In this document: piece after piece, positions 17,356-25,588 of the stretch
How positions within the stretch are numbered: position 1 is the stretch's first letter
Layout of the letters: each line of letters begins with the position of its first letter
NCBI RefSeq assembly: GCF_029626025.1
Contig: NZ_JARUBF010000001.1
Location: forward strand, 806,001 to 870,000
Direction: 5' to 3'
Origin: Solwaraspora sp. WMMD406
GTDB lineage: Bacteria > Actinomycetota > Actinomycetes > Mycobacteriales > Micromonosporaceae
Length of the DNA: 64,000 nt
Notes under the pieces: generated by a model
Told to the model about the DNA's origin: nothing
What the model saw: the letters and a program-made list of their open reading frames with translations, nothing else
Database searches by the model: none
Position numbers and translations under genes: made by a program

Positions 17356-18441
17356 GTGACGACCGATATCGGCTACGACCTCCGGCACGAAGGTCGACGC
17401 GTCATGCAACAGCTCGAAGACGGGCCGAATCCTGTGGTGGAAGCCCGGCAGATGATGTCGCAGACAATTCTTGCCCACGTGTTGCTCGGCCTGTCCGACG
17501 CCGGCTTCTACGAATACGTGGCGGGCCGGGACGAATTCTCCATGGACAAGGCGATCGATTCGCTCGACCTGGACGCTTTCACCTTCACCGCGCTGGTCGA
17601 ATACCTGCTCGGCTGCGGTGCGCTCGTACGCCGCGGCGACGACGTGTTCGGTGTCACCGCCAAGGGCGAACGGCTGTTCAACGTCTACACGCGTGGCGTC
17701 CTGAACGTGTACCTCGGTGGCTACCAGACCGTCCTGAAGTCTCTCGGCGAGGTCCTCACGACCCGGCTGCCCCTCAACGACCCCGCACTCGCGAGATCCA
17801 CCCGGCACGCCGCCGCCGGTACGGCGTACTCGACGTGCGCCTTCACCCTCCCCGAGGTGTTCGCGGTGATGCGCGGCCGGGGCGGACGGATCTGCCTCGA
17901 CCTCGGCTGCGGTACGGGCGACTTCCTGCTGCAGTGGGTGCTGCAGGATCCCGACGCACGCGGCGTCGGCGTGGACATGTCGGCGGCCGCGCTGGCCCAG
18001 GCGCGCGACAGCGCGGCACGCTGGGGAGTGGCCGACCGGCTGGAGTTCCACGAGGCACGGGTCGGGCCCGAGCCGCTGGCCGTGCCGCCCGGCGCGCTCG
18101 ACCAGGTGGACGTGGTCAGCTCGATGTACATGCTGCACGAACTCGGCCGCGACGGACGTCGCGCCATCGTCGACGTGGTGCGGTCGCTGCGGGCGCAGCT
18201 GCCGGGCCGGCAGTTGCTGGTGCTGGAAGTGGAGTCCTGTGAACCCGACGACTTCGCCGCGCTGAGCCCACCTCCGCCCCATCTCGGCCGGCTCGACTAC
18301 CGGCTGATCCACCAGCTGTCCGGTCAAGGGCTGCCCCGTACCCGGGCCGACTGGCACGGCATCTTCGACGAGGCCGGCTGCGCCGTGGTCGAGCCGGGCA
18401 CGCCCACCGGTGGATCGCTCATCTACGTCGTGGACATGTGA
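17356..18441 (+). CDS. SAM-dependent methyltransferase, O-methyltransferase fold
   Basis: A 361-aa class I methyltransferase. An N-terminal helical part of about 150 residues resembles the dimerisation and winged-helix region of small-molecule O-methyltransferases. It is followed by the SAM-binding motif LDLGCGTGDFL near residue 181 and VVSSMYMLHEL further on. The GTG at 17356 follows AAAGGAGA at a good distance. The stop overlaps the next gene (TGATG), so the two methyltransferases are probably made together. Whether O, N or C is methylated cannot be read from sequence. Confidence 0.87.
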   Translation: MTTDIGYDLRHEGRRVMQQLEDGPNPVVEARQMMSQTILAHVLLGLSDAGFYEYVAGRDEFSMDKAIDSLDLDAFTFTALVEYLLGCGALVRRGDDVFGVTAKGERLFNVYTRGVLNVYLGGYQTVLKSLGEVLTTRLPLNDPALARSTRHAAAGTAYSTCAFTLPEVFAVMRGRGGRICLDLGCGTGDFLLQWVLQDPDARGVGVDMSAAALAQARDSAARWGVADRLEFHEARVGPEPLAVPPGALDQVDVVSSMYMLHELGRDGRRAIVDVVRSLRAQLPGRQLLVLEVESCEPDDFAALSPPPPHLGRLDYRLIHQLSGQGLPRTRADWHGIFDEAGCAVVEPGTPTGGSLIYVVDM

Positions 18442-19535
18442 TGTCCGCCGACGCCGAGCAGCCGGGTGGTCAGCGGGGCAGCGCCGATCCGCAGGCATGG
18501 TTCCACCAACTCGCCACGCACTACGTCGAAGCGCAGATCTACTTCCACCTCAACCAGTGCGGAGTGTTCCAGCGGCTGCGCGCCGGCGGCACCGCCGGGG
18601 AACTCGCCGAGGCGCTGGACCTGGACGAGCGGGTGCTGGGCAGCCTGCTCGACTACGCGGCGAGCGTCGGGGAGATCATCCACGTCGACTCCGACGGCGT
18701 CTTCACCCTCACCCCGTTCGGGCAGGCGGTGACCGACCGGTACAGCAAGGTCAACGGTGACCGCACCAGCTACAACATGTTCGACGTCCGGGTCGGGGCC
18801 TGGGGGCCGGTGTGGGTCGGCCTGGGTGACATGCTGCGCAAGTCCAAGGTGTACGGCGTGGACCTGCACCGCGCCGGCGAGTACGCGGCCGACGGGCTGT
18901 TCAAGCTCGCGGCACCCCTGGCCGACGCGGTGCACCGGGCCGCCGACCGGTTGGCCGCCACGGCGGTCGTGGAACTCGGCCCGACCAGCGGCATCCTGGC
19001 GCAACTGGCCGGCGCGCCCGGCGGCGACACCCGCCGCTACGTGGGTGTGGACATCAACCCGCAGAGCCTGGAACACGCCGGTCGACTGGCCGCCGAGCGC
19101 GGCGTGAACTCGATCGCCTGGTACCACGGTGACGCCTTCGAACCGGCGGGATGGGCGGCGGCGCTCGCCGAGGAGCGGCGTGTCCTCTATTTCTCCTGCC
19201 ACTTCCACGAGTTCCTCGCGCACGGCGAGGACGTGGTCGAGCGCGGGTTGCGGGAGCTGACCGCGGCACCCAACACCGCCGGTGTCCTGATCCTGGAGCA
19301 GCCCCGCATGGAGCCCGAGCTGCGGGAGACCACCTCGTCGACGCGCTGGCTGTACGCACAGTCGAACGTCCTGATCCACCATCTGATCAAGAACGCCCGG
19401 ATCCTGTACGGCTCGCAATGGCAGCAACTGCTCCACCAGGGTGGCTGCGACGACGTCACGGTGGAACAGACCAACGGCTTCGGTTTCACCGCCTACCTCG
19501 GAGCGAGGTCCGGCCGGGGAATCCGGGATGTCTGA
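18441..19535 (+). CDS. methyltransferase-like protein with degenerate SAM motif
   Basis: A 364-aa protein with the same overall plan as the preceding methyltransferase: an N-terminal helical winged-helix-like part (FHQLATHYVEAQIYFHLNQ) and a C-terminal Rossmann part. Motif I reads VVELGPTSGILAQ (near residue 175), keeping the first acidic residue and first glycine but losing the usual GxGxG pattern; YVGVDINPQSLEHA supplies the acidic residue after strand 2. It may be an active methyltransferase with an altered loop or a partner subunit of its neighbour. The ATG at 18441 overlaps the previous stop, with a GTG directly before it. Confidence 0.78.
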   Translation: MSADAEQPGGQRGSADPQAWFHQLATHYVEAQIYFHLNQCGVFQRLRAGGTAGELAEALDLDERVLGSLLDYAASVGEIIHVDSDGVFTLTPFGQAVTDRYSKVNGDRTSYNMFDVRVGAWGPVWVGLGDMLRKSKVYGVDLHRAGEYAADGLFKLAAPLADAVHRAADRLAATAVVELGPTSGILAQLAGAPGGDTRRYVGVDINPQSLEHAGRLAAERGVNSIAWYHGDAFEPAGWAAALAEERRVLYFSCHFHEFLAHGEDVVERGLRELTAAPNTAGVLILEQPRMEPELRETTSSTRWLYAQSNVLIHHLIKNARILYGSQWQQLLHQGGCDDVTVEQTNGFGFTAYLGARSGRGIRDV

Positions 19536-20364
19536 CCAGGCGGCCTTCGTCGAGCCGTCGGCGCGGCCACTGAGCCGGGACGCGGCACCACCGTCGGATC
19601 CGGACGCGGCACCACCGTCGGCTCCGGACGCGGCATCTTCGGTTGCCGGCGGGTTGCGGGTCACCAGTCAGTGGCGGCGCCCGCTGCTCGAACCGCTGCT
19701 GTGGCAGTTGCGCGAGGAGAGGTGCGGGCACGTGTGGCAACCGGCGCTCGCCGCCGCTGCGAGGTCGGACTCGTTCCGGGTGTTCGAACGCCAGATCACC
19801 CAGGGCCGGCCCACCACGGTGTTCACCTACTACCTGTCGCGCGACGGACGCGACGAACCGGTGGCCGTCGCCACGCTGAGCCCGCGAGTGGCCCGGGACT
19901 CGCCCGAAGACGGCATTCCCGTGCTGGGACGGGCCTACGTCCGCCCCGAATTCCGGGGCAGGTCGGTGTACCGGCTCGTGCTGCGGCACCGGCTCGACCT
20001 GTGTCGCAGCACCTGGGGTCCACGCCTGCTCGGTGTCCATCTCGGCACCTCGTCGCCCAGGGTGGCGGAGGTGTTCCGGACGACGTTCCCGGGCCGGACG
20101 GTCCGGCTCGGTGAGGAGGACCTCGGCGAGGCCGGTACGGTGACCGCCCTGCTCGGTCTCACGACAGACACCGACCGGCAGCTGGCCCTGCCGGTGCCCC
20201 GGCGGCTGGCTGGCGCGCACCAGCTGGTCAGCGACTATCTCGCCGGGGGCTCCGGCGCGGTACGACCCGCTGAGGTCGTCCCCGCCCTGCGAACGCTCGC
20301 CGACCAGCAGGATGCCTACCGCCTACTCGGCCACCTGCTGGCGGCGTTGCCGACCCTGCGTTGA
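19528..20364 (+). CDS. GNAT-like acetyltransferase
   Basis: A 278-aa protein. The segment VLGRAYVRPEFRGRSVYRLVLRH contains a GNAT motif A (R-x-x-G-R-S, then helix) that binds the acyl-CoA pyrophosphate, and the following LGVHLGTSSPRVAEVF fits motif B. The remaining 110 C-terminal residues are not recognised. The start overlaps the previous stop by 8 bp. The N terminus contains a 24-bp in-frame tandem duplication (19579-19626) giving Asp-Ala-Ala-Pro-Pro-Ser repeats, probably disordered. It may acylate an amine of the product or a self-resistance target; substrate unknown. Confidence 0.65.
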   Translation: MSDQAAFVEPSARPLSRDAAPPSDPDAAPPSAPDAASSVAGGLRVTSQWRRPLLEPLLWQLREERCGHVWQPALAAAARSDSFRVFERQITQGRPTTVFTYYLSRDGRDEPVAVATLSPRVARDSPEDGIPVLGRAYVRPEFRGRSVYRLVLRHRLDLCRSTWGPRLLGVHLGTSSPRVAEVFRTTFPGRTVRLGEEDLGEAGTVTALLGLTTDTDRQLALPVPRRLAGAHQLVSDYLAGGSGAVRPAEVVPALRTLADQQDAYRLLGHLLAALPTLR

Positions 20365-20396
20365 GCCGCGCGGACGGCCCCGACCGGAGGATCGAC

Positions 20397-21278
20397 ATGG
20401 ACTACCACTACGCCCAGTTCAACGTCGCGTGGCTCCGTGAGCCCCTGGACCATCCGGCGTTGGCCGAATTCACCGAGGCGATCGATCCGCTGCACGACAT
20501 CGCCGATCGGACGCCCGGCTTCGTCTGGCGGCTCAAGGCCGAGGGCGACGACGACGCGACGGCGCTGCGTCCGCTCGGCGAGGACGGGATCATCAACTTC
20601 ACGGTGTGGGAAAGCCGCGAGGCGATGGCCGCCTGGGTGTACCGCCACGGGCACGGTGCCGCCCTCAAGCGCCGCCGGGACTGGTTCCGTCCGCCGCTGG
20701 AGCCCAACGTGGTGATGTGGTGGATTCCGGCCGGTCACACGCCGACGCTCGACGAGGCGATCGATCGACTGCAGTATCTGCGCAGCAGGGGACCGACGCC
20801 GCTGGCGTTCACGTTTCGCGACAAGTACCGCCCCGAGGACGCGATGGCGTATCGGCCGGACGCGGACGTACCACCGCTTGGTGCCCCGTACATCGGTGCC
20901 GACCAGGCGCGGCGCTGCGTCGACGCCTACCTCGCCGCCTGGAACGAACCCGTGCCGGACCGGCGGACGCGGATGCTCGCCCAGGCCACGACCGACAGCT
21001 GCAGCTATGTCGATCCGGACCACCAGCTGCGGGGCCGCGCCGATCTGGTCGCGTACATCGACGAATTGCTGCACCGGGCGGGGGATCACGGCCAGGACCG
21101 GCGGGTGGTCCGGACCAGCGAGGTCGACGTTCATCATCTACTGTGCAGATTCGGGTGGCGGCTGGACCGCCCCGGCGGGCCACCGACCGTGGACCGTACC
21201 GATCTCGTCGAATTCAGCAGGGACGGCAGGATCCACCGCGTCACGGGCTTCGTCGGCCCGCTGCCGTCCTACCCGTGA
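20397..21278 (+). CDS. DUF3291 - SnoaL-like fusion protein
   Basis: A 293-aa two-domain protein. Residues 1-140 match the DUF3291 family, a dimeric alpha-beta barrel fold related to antibiotic-biosynthesis monooxygenases (YAQFNVAWLREPLDHPALAEF, later FTVWESREAMAAWVY and RRDWF). Residues about 165-293 look like an NTF2/SnoaL domain (CVDAYLAAWNE, LRGRADLVAYIDELL, VEFSRDGRIHRVTGFVG). The ATG at 20397 has GGAGG six bases upstream; a TTG at 20361 overlapping the previous stop is a weaker alternative. Both domain types often occur in tailoring steps. The reaction is not predictable. Confidence 0.75.
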   Translation: MDYHYAQFNVAWLREPLDHPALAEFTEAIDPLHDIADRTPGFVWRLKAEGDDDATALRPLGEDGIINFTVWESREAMAAWVYRHGHGAALKRRRDWFRPPLEPNVVMWWIPAGHTPTLDEAIDRLQYLRSRGPTPLAFTFRDKYRPEDAMAYRPDADVPPLGAPYIGADQARRCVDAYLAAWNEPVPDRRTRMLAQATTDSCSYVDPDHQLRGRADLVAYIDELLHRAGDHGQDRRVVRTSEVDVHHLLCRFGWRLDRPGGPPTVDRTDLVEFSRDGRIHRVTGFVGPLPSYP

Positions 21279-21295
21279 CCTTCGAGTCGAAGCCC

Positions 21296-21326
21296 GACAT
21301 CCGACATCTGATTTCTGACATCCGAC
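21296..21326. repeat. 10-bp direct repeat upstream of decarboxylase
   Basis: GACATCCGAC occurs at 21296-21305 and 21317-21326, 21 bp apart (about two helical turns). The longer core TCTGACATCCG (21314-21324) recurs exactly at 25562-25572 before the aminotransferase. It could be a shared activator site or chance. Confidence 0.35.
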
Positions 21327-21350
21327 CAGGCTGACAGCGAGCGAGGGACT

Positions 21351-22871
21351 GTGACCGGCACCGTGGAAGAGAACGAGTCGTCGACCGGCTACCTGCGGCC
21401 CAGCACCGAAGCGGCGATGACGACCGGGCTGACCGCCGCCGTGGAGCAGGTGTTGGAGCCGTTGGAAGCTTTCCTGCGCTTTCCCGACGGAGCCGACCCC
21501 GCCGGTCGCCGGTCGCTCTGGCGTACCGCGCTCAACGAGCCGCTGCCGCAGCAGGGCCAGGGCCCGCAGGCGGTGCTGGACGCGCTCAACGAGGTGGTCA
21601 TCCCGAACGGCCTGCGCATCGGCGCGCCCGGGTTCTCCGGCTGGATCACCACCATGCCGTCCGTCGTGCCCGCCGTGGCCGGCTTCGTCGGCAGCCTGGT
21701 GGCGGCGCAGCGCTGGTATGCCTCCCCCGGCAACTTCCTGGAGGTACTGGCGTTCAGCTGGGTCGGCGAAATGCTCGGCATGGGCGCGACGTGCGGTGGC
21801 ACCTTCACCAGCGGCGGCGCGGTGGCCAACCTCGTGTGTCTGGCCGCGGCACGTCAGCACGCGGGCGAGCGGATCGGCGTGGATCCGGCCGAACAGGGCG
21901 CGGCCGGCATCCCGCGGCCGCGGGTGTACGCCACCGCCAGCCTGCACGACGTCGGGGTACGAGCGTTGTCGGTCCTGGGCCTGGGCGCGGCGGCCATGCG
22001 GACCATTCCGATGGACCGCGACCGCCGGGCGGACTGCGCCGCGCTCAGCGCGATGCTGGACGCGGACATCGCCGCCGGCTGCACCCCGGTGGCCGTGATC
22101 GCCACCTCGGGCGACGTGCGTACCGGCACCATCGATCCGATCGACGCCATGCGCACGATCGCGCACGATCGTGGGGTGTGGCTGCACGTCGACGGCGCCT
22201 ACGGGGGATTCGGTGTCCTCGACGAACGGGTACGGCCACGGTACGGCGACATGTCGAAGATCGACTCGCTGGCCGTGGATCCGCACAAGTGGATGGCCGT
22301 ACCGCTGGGCTGCGGGGCGGCGATCGTCCGGGACGGCGCGCTGCAGCAGCGCTCCCTGGTGATCGGCCGGCCCGACTTCCACCACTTCGACCCGGCCAGT
22401 CTCGCCGACGTGGGATCGCCCTTCGACGAATTCGGTGAGGGGTCGCCGTACAGCTCGGTGGACTTCTCGGCGCGGGCCCGGGGCCTCACGGTGTGGGCGG
22501 CGCTCAAGGAGATCGGCGTGGAGGGGATGCGGGCCCGGGTGGGCCGACATCTCGACTGCGCCCGCCGTGTGGCGGAACTCGTCCGCGCCGACGACCGGCT
22601 GGAACTGGTGGCCGAGCCGGAGTTGTCGATCTGCTGCTTCCGGTACGTCCCGTCGGGGGTCGGCCGCGACGTGTCACCCGCTCTGGACACGCTCAACGAA
22701 GCCGTCCTCAAGGGCGTTCGGGCGCGTGGCCGCTGTGTGCCGTCCAGCGCCGTGGTCGACGACAAGTTCGTGATCCGGCCGGCGTTCGTCGGCCCGAACA
22801 CCGAGATCGCCGACGCCGAGGCGTTGGTGAGCGAGGTGTTGGCAGTCGGGGACGAGCTGAGCCGACGGTGA
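21351..22871 (+). CDS. PLP-dependent group II amino acid decarboxylase
   Basis: A 506-aa fold-type I PLP enzyme of the glutamate/aromatic amino acid decarboxylase group. Lys313 in LAVDPHKWMAVP forms the internal aldimine, Asp281 in HVDGAYGG pairs with the pyridine nitrogen, and His199 in ASLHDVG stacks on the cofactor. GGTFTSGGAVANL is the usual phosphate-binding segment. The length is normal for the family. It starts at GTG 21351 after a leader of about 70 bp containing repeated GACATCCGAC. It probably produces an amine building block by decarboxylation or a related C-alpha reaction. Confidence 0.88.
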   Translation: MTGTVEENESSTGYLRPSTEAAMTTGLTAAVEQVLEPLEAFLRFPDGADPAGRRSLWRTALNEPLPQQGQGPQAVLDALNEVVIPNGLRIGAPGFSGWITTMPSVVPAVAGFVGSLVAAQRWYASPGNFLEVLAFSWVGEMLGMGATCGGTFTSGGAVANLVCLAAARQHAGERIGVDPAEQGAAGIPRPRVYATASLHDVGVRALSVLGLGAAAMRTIPMDRDRRADCAALSAMLDADIAAGCTPVAVIATSGDVRTGTIDPIDAMRTIAHDRGVWLHVDGAYGGFGVLDERVRPRYGDMSKIDSLAVDPHKWMAVPLGCGAAIVRDGALQQRSLVIGRPDFHHFDPASLADVGSPFDEFGEGSPYSSVDFSARARGLTVWAALKEIGVEGMRARVGRHLDCARRVAELVRADDRLELVAEPELSICCFRYVPSGVGRDVSPALDTLNEAVLKGVRARGRCVPSSAVVDDKFVIRPAFVGPNTEIADAEALVSEVLAVGDELSRR

Positions 22872-23296
22872 CGCGCGCACGTGGGTTGCGGCTTCCCGAC
22901 CACGACGGCCTTGGTGCGGTCGACGCCACCCTCTCGACCCCTGATCGGCACGCCGGGCGGACCGGACCCGTGCCCAAGGTTTGATCCCGCCCGAGTCCGA
23001 TCACCGCCGGTCCGGCACGGTGTCCCTACGGTCTGTGCCGGGGTGAACCGCCACTGCTGGCTGGTGTCGCCGTGGCAGCCCCACCCCACCGACAATCTCG
23101 ACGAATACCTGGATCCGGGCATTCCGAGCAGCGGCGACGTTCGCCACCGACCCGACGCGGGCCGGCGTCCGTTAGACTGCGTTCTCATCTCGGTGCCGGC
23201 CTCGGCGGGCCGGCACCAGACCCACCCCGGCGCGTATCGGTCTTCGGCGAGCCGATGCGGGATCCCGCCGGTCGACACCAACGGAGGAGTTCCTTC
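22872..23296. other. 425-bp intergenic region
   Basis: No credible coding sequence on either strand. A TAGACT hexamer (23173-23178) could be a -10 element, and a 10-bp hairpin follows at 23192-23217. It probably holds the promoter and 5' leader of the small island at 23297-24186. Confidence 0.45.
23192..23217. promoter_or_regulatory. hairpin in 5' leader
   Basis: Arms GGTGCCGGCC (23192-23201) and GGCCGGCACC (23208-23217) pair perfectly around a 6-nt loop. It lies just after a possible -10 (TAGACT, 23173-23178) and about 80 bp before the start at 23297, so it would form at the mRNA 5' end. It could be a stability element or an attenuator. Confidence 0.4.
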
Positions 23297-23485
23297 GTGT
23301 CCGCAGATCGCCGAATTCGTGAATCCTCGGTCAGCGTGGGCCGGTCGTCCGCCGGCACCCGACAGGGGACGTTCCCCAGCCGTACGGTGGAGACCGACCA
23401 GCGCCAACTCTTGCCGCTGGCCCGGTCTGCCCGTGTGCCGGCCTCACGGGTTGCCTCGGATCTCCTGCAAGGTTCCTCGCGATGA
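23297..23485 (+). CDS. small hypothetical protein (62 aa)
   Basis: A short frame supported by context rather than homology. GGAGGAG lies at 23283-23289, 7 bases before the GTG, and the stop overlaps the next ATG (ATGA). The product is basic and hydrophilic with many Arg and Ser and no cysteine, signal peptide or membrane segment. No family is recognised. It could be a genuine small protein or a leader peptide coupling translation of the downstream gene. Confidence 0.45.
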   Translation: MSADRRIRESSVSVGRSSAGTRQGTFPSRTVETDQRQLLPLARSARVPASRVASDLLQGSSR

Positions 23486-24186
23486 ACAACAGGACTCGAA
23501 CCCGGCCGTCGGCCGCGCGTAAGACCCGGCAGGTCACCCCAGCGGCACAGGGCACGTCCGCGACGCTACGGCGACTGGCTCCGCTGGCCATCGCGTTCGC
23601 GCTCGGGGCCCTCCTCGCCGGGCCGATCGGTGCCGTGACGGCCGGCGACACGCCGTCGACCGACGACCCCGTCGCGGTGTTGCAGGCACAGGAAGCCGAA
23701 CGAGACGCGGCGCAGGTCGTGGAGCTGACCGAGATGGCCCGGCGTACCCAGGAAAGCCTCGTGCCCGTGCTGGACGGGCTGGCGACGGCGGTGCCGGTCA
23801 GCCAGCCGCCCGGTCCGGCGGCCACCGCGCCCGAGGTCGAAGGGTGGCAGGCGGTCACCGACCAGTTGGTCGAAGACTTCGCCAACCCGCCGTCCGGTGG
23901 CACCGGGGTCAACATCGCCCGTTCCGGTCTGGCCGCAGCGGTGCGTACGCTCGACGCCGCGGTCGACCTGTACGCTGCGGCGCTGGTCCAACCGGCGGAC
24001 TCCCGTGGGCCGCTGCTCGAACTCGCCGGCCGGCAGCGGGACATCGCGGTCGCCACCTGGTCGACGGCGGCGACTCAACTCGACGTGCTGAACATCGAGG
24101 CCGGCAACGGCCACATCCACATCTTCCTGCCAGCAGTGCCGGGGCAGGGAGCCTTGACCGCCGACGGCGCACCAGAAGGAAACTGA
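23482..24186 (+). CDS. hypothetical membrane-anchored/exported protein
   Basis: A 234-aa protein of unknown family. A basic N terminus is followed by a single hydrophobic stretch (APLAIAFALGALLAGPIGAV, about residues 33-52), consistent with an uncleaved anchor or signal peptide; the rest would be extracytoplasmic. The exported part is Ala-rich and probably helical, and ends in a His/Phe-containing segment (GNGHIHIFLP). It is coupled to the 62-aa frame upstream and followed by a strong hairpin, so it forms its own unit inside the cluster. No function is proposed. Confidence 0.75.
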   Translation: MNNRTRTRPSAARKTRQVTPAAQGTSATLRRLAPLAIAFALGALLAGPIGAVTAGDTPSTDDPVAVLQAQEAERDAAQVVELTEMARRTQESLVPVLDGLATAVPVSQPPGPAATAPEVEGWQAVTDQLVEDFANPPSGGTGVNIARSGLAAAVRTLDAAVDLYAAALVQPADSRGPLLELAGRQRDIAVATWSTAATQLDVLNIEAGNGHIHIFLPAVPGQGALTADGAPEGN

Positions 24187-24210
24187 CCCTTCGAACGGAT
24201 CCGGTGAAAC

Positions 24211-24239
24211 GGCGGGCTCGGCTGTGTGCCGAGCCCGCC
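24211..24239 (+). terminator. strong hairpin terminator
   Basis: Arms GGCGGGCTCGGC (24211-24222) and GCCGAGCCCGCC (24228-24239) pair perfectly around TGTGT, 24 bp after the stop at 24186. It lacks a T-tract, as is common for actinobacterial hairpin terminators. Confidence 0.75.
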
Positions 24240-24286
24240 GTGTCGGTGTTGTTGGCGGTGGTGTCGCGTTGGCCATATTCAATTCC

Positions 24287-24308
24287 TGCTCAACAGTTGC
24301 TCAACCGT
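24287..24308 (+). promoter_or_regulatory. 11-bp tandem direct repeat (possible SARP site)
   Basis: TGCTCAACAGT (24287-24297) is followed directly by TGCTCAACCGT (24298-24308), differing at one base. Repeats with an 11-bp period are characteristic of SARP activator sites. No clear -10 is seen at the expected distance, so function is uncertain. Confidence 0.4.
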
Positions 24309-24517
24309 CGTCGGGTTGACTGAGGACGCTCTCGCACCGAGCGAGGGTGGTGGACGTCTGGGCGGGGTCGCCCTGGCGGTGCCCGGCACCGCCGTGGTCA
24401 CGAGGGTCGCCGCGACGTGGCGTCGTGGCCCGCGTCGTGGCGACGGGGGGCTGCCGCGTCGTGACGGCGACCGACCTGCGGCCTGCCCGCGTACCTGTGT
24501 CACGGAGGAGACCGATC

Positions 24518-25540
24518 GTGAGCGCGCGATCCGAGCTGACCCCGCAGATGCTCGCGTACGACGAGAAGTTCGCGGACGACGGTGCCGTTCGGTGGTTGCC
24601 GCATCTGATCTACTTCCATCCGCCGAACCACCGGTCACCGGTGGTGAACACGGACGCGGCCGGCTTCCGGTTCTCCCGGCGAGGGAACCACTCGTACTCG
24701 GTCGCCGACTGCGCGGACCTCGAATCCGTCCGGCTCATCGCGGGCAGTTCGACGGTGTTCGGCATCGGCGCCAGTTCGGACGCGTGGACCCTCGCCTCGC
24801 GGATGTCCGTTCACGACCAGCGCGACCAGCCGTGGGTCAACTTCGGTGGGCGTAGCTTCAATTCGACCCAGGAGTTGCTGCTGGTGACCCTCTACCGGCA
24901 TCTGCTGCCCCGGGTCGCGGAGATCGTCCTGTTCTCGGGATTCAACAACCTGGGACTGGCGCGCATGCCGGAAAGCGCAGTCGAGGAGCACGGGGCGTTC
25001 TTCATGTACCACCGGTACCGTGCGGCGCTGGACGAGGCGGATCGCCGGTCCCCGAGGTTCTCCGTCGGCCGAGCGTTGCGCGGGTTGGGCGGCAGGTCAC
25101 CGAGGCGGGACCGGCCAGCCGACCGGCGGGTCCCCGACCTGCCGGAACAGCTGTCGCGCGCCGTCGAGTTGACCACGCGCCACCTCGACGGGTGGCGGAT
25201 TCTCGCCGAGGACTGGGGTGCCAAGCTGACCTACGTGTTGCAGCCACTCTCCGGCTGGGTACGGGCCCGGGGCACCCCTGAGGAGGAGCGACTCTTCGCC
25301 GAGCTGGATGCGACGGGTGGCTTCAGCCAGGCGTACGGCGACATTCTCACCCCCGCTGTCTGCCAGGAGTACGCCACCCTCCTCGCCGACCGTACGAAGG
25401 AACTGGGCGTCAATCTCGTCAACCTGAGTCCGATCCTGTCCGACGTGCTGGCACCCGACCAGTGGGTGTTCGTGGATCGCATCCACTTCACCGACGACGG
25501 TCACGATTTCGTCGCCCGGACGCTGCTCGAATCCATCTGA
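24518..25540 (+). CDS. SGNH/GDSL-like hydrolase
   Basis: A 340-aa protein with features of the SGNH hydrolase superfamily. IAGSSTVFGIGAS carries the nucleophile-type Ser in block I, VNFGGRSFNSTQE and FSGFNNLG supply Gly and Asn of blocks II and III, and DRIHFTDDGHDFVA near the C terminus supplies the DxxH pair. These enzymes hydrolyse or transfer acyl groups. No signal peptide is evident, so it is probably cytoplasmic. The GTG at 24518 follows GGAGGAG; an upstream open frame is Arg-rich and unlike the family. It begins the operon leading to the aminotransferase, DapA-like and ATP-grasp genes. Confidence 0.72.
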   Translation: MSARSELTPQMLAYDEKFADDGAVRWLPHLIYFHPPNHRSPVVNTDAAGFRFSRRGNHSYSVADCADLESVRLIAGSSTVFGIGASSDAWTLASRMSVHDQRDQPWVNFGGRSFNSTQELLLVTLYRHLLPRVAEIVLFSGFNNLGLARMPESAVEEHGAFFMYHRYRAALDEADRRSPRFSVGRALRGLGGRSPRRDRPADRRVPDLPEQLSRAVELTTRHLDGWRILAEDWGAKLTYVLQPLSGWVRARGTPEEERLFAELDATGGFSQAYGDILTPAVCQEYATLLADRTKELGVNLVNLSPILSDVLAPDQWVFVDRIHFTDDGHDFVARTLLESI

Positions 25541-25588
25541 CCTCCGCCCGTCCGCCATCCGTCTGACATCCGTCCATCGGAGAATTCC

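Larger units (their letters stand above)
24187..24517. other. 331-bp intergenic region
   Basis: It holds a strong hairpin (24211-24239) and an 11-bp tandem repeat (24287-24308), both listed. No gene is evident. The second half probably contains the promoter for the SGNH-like hydrolase gene. Confidence 0.5.

Noticed and set aside
22881-23522. 213-codon plus-strand frame over the intergenic region
   Set aside because: Low-complexity, out of frame with the supported 62-aa and 234-aa frames, and no start signal.
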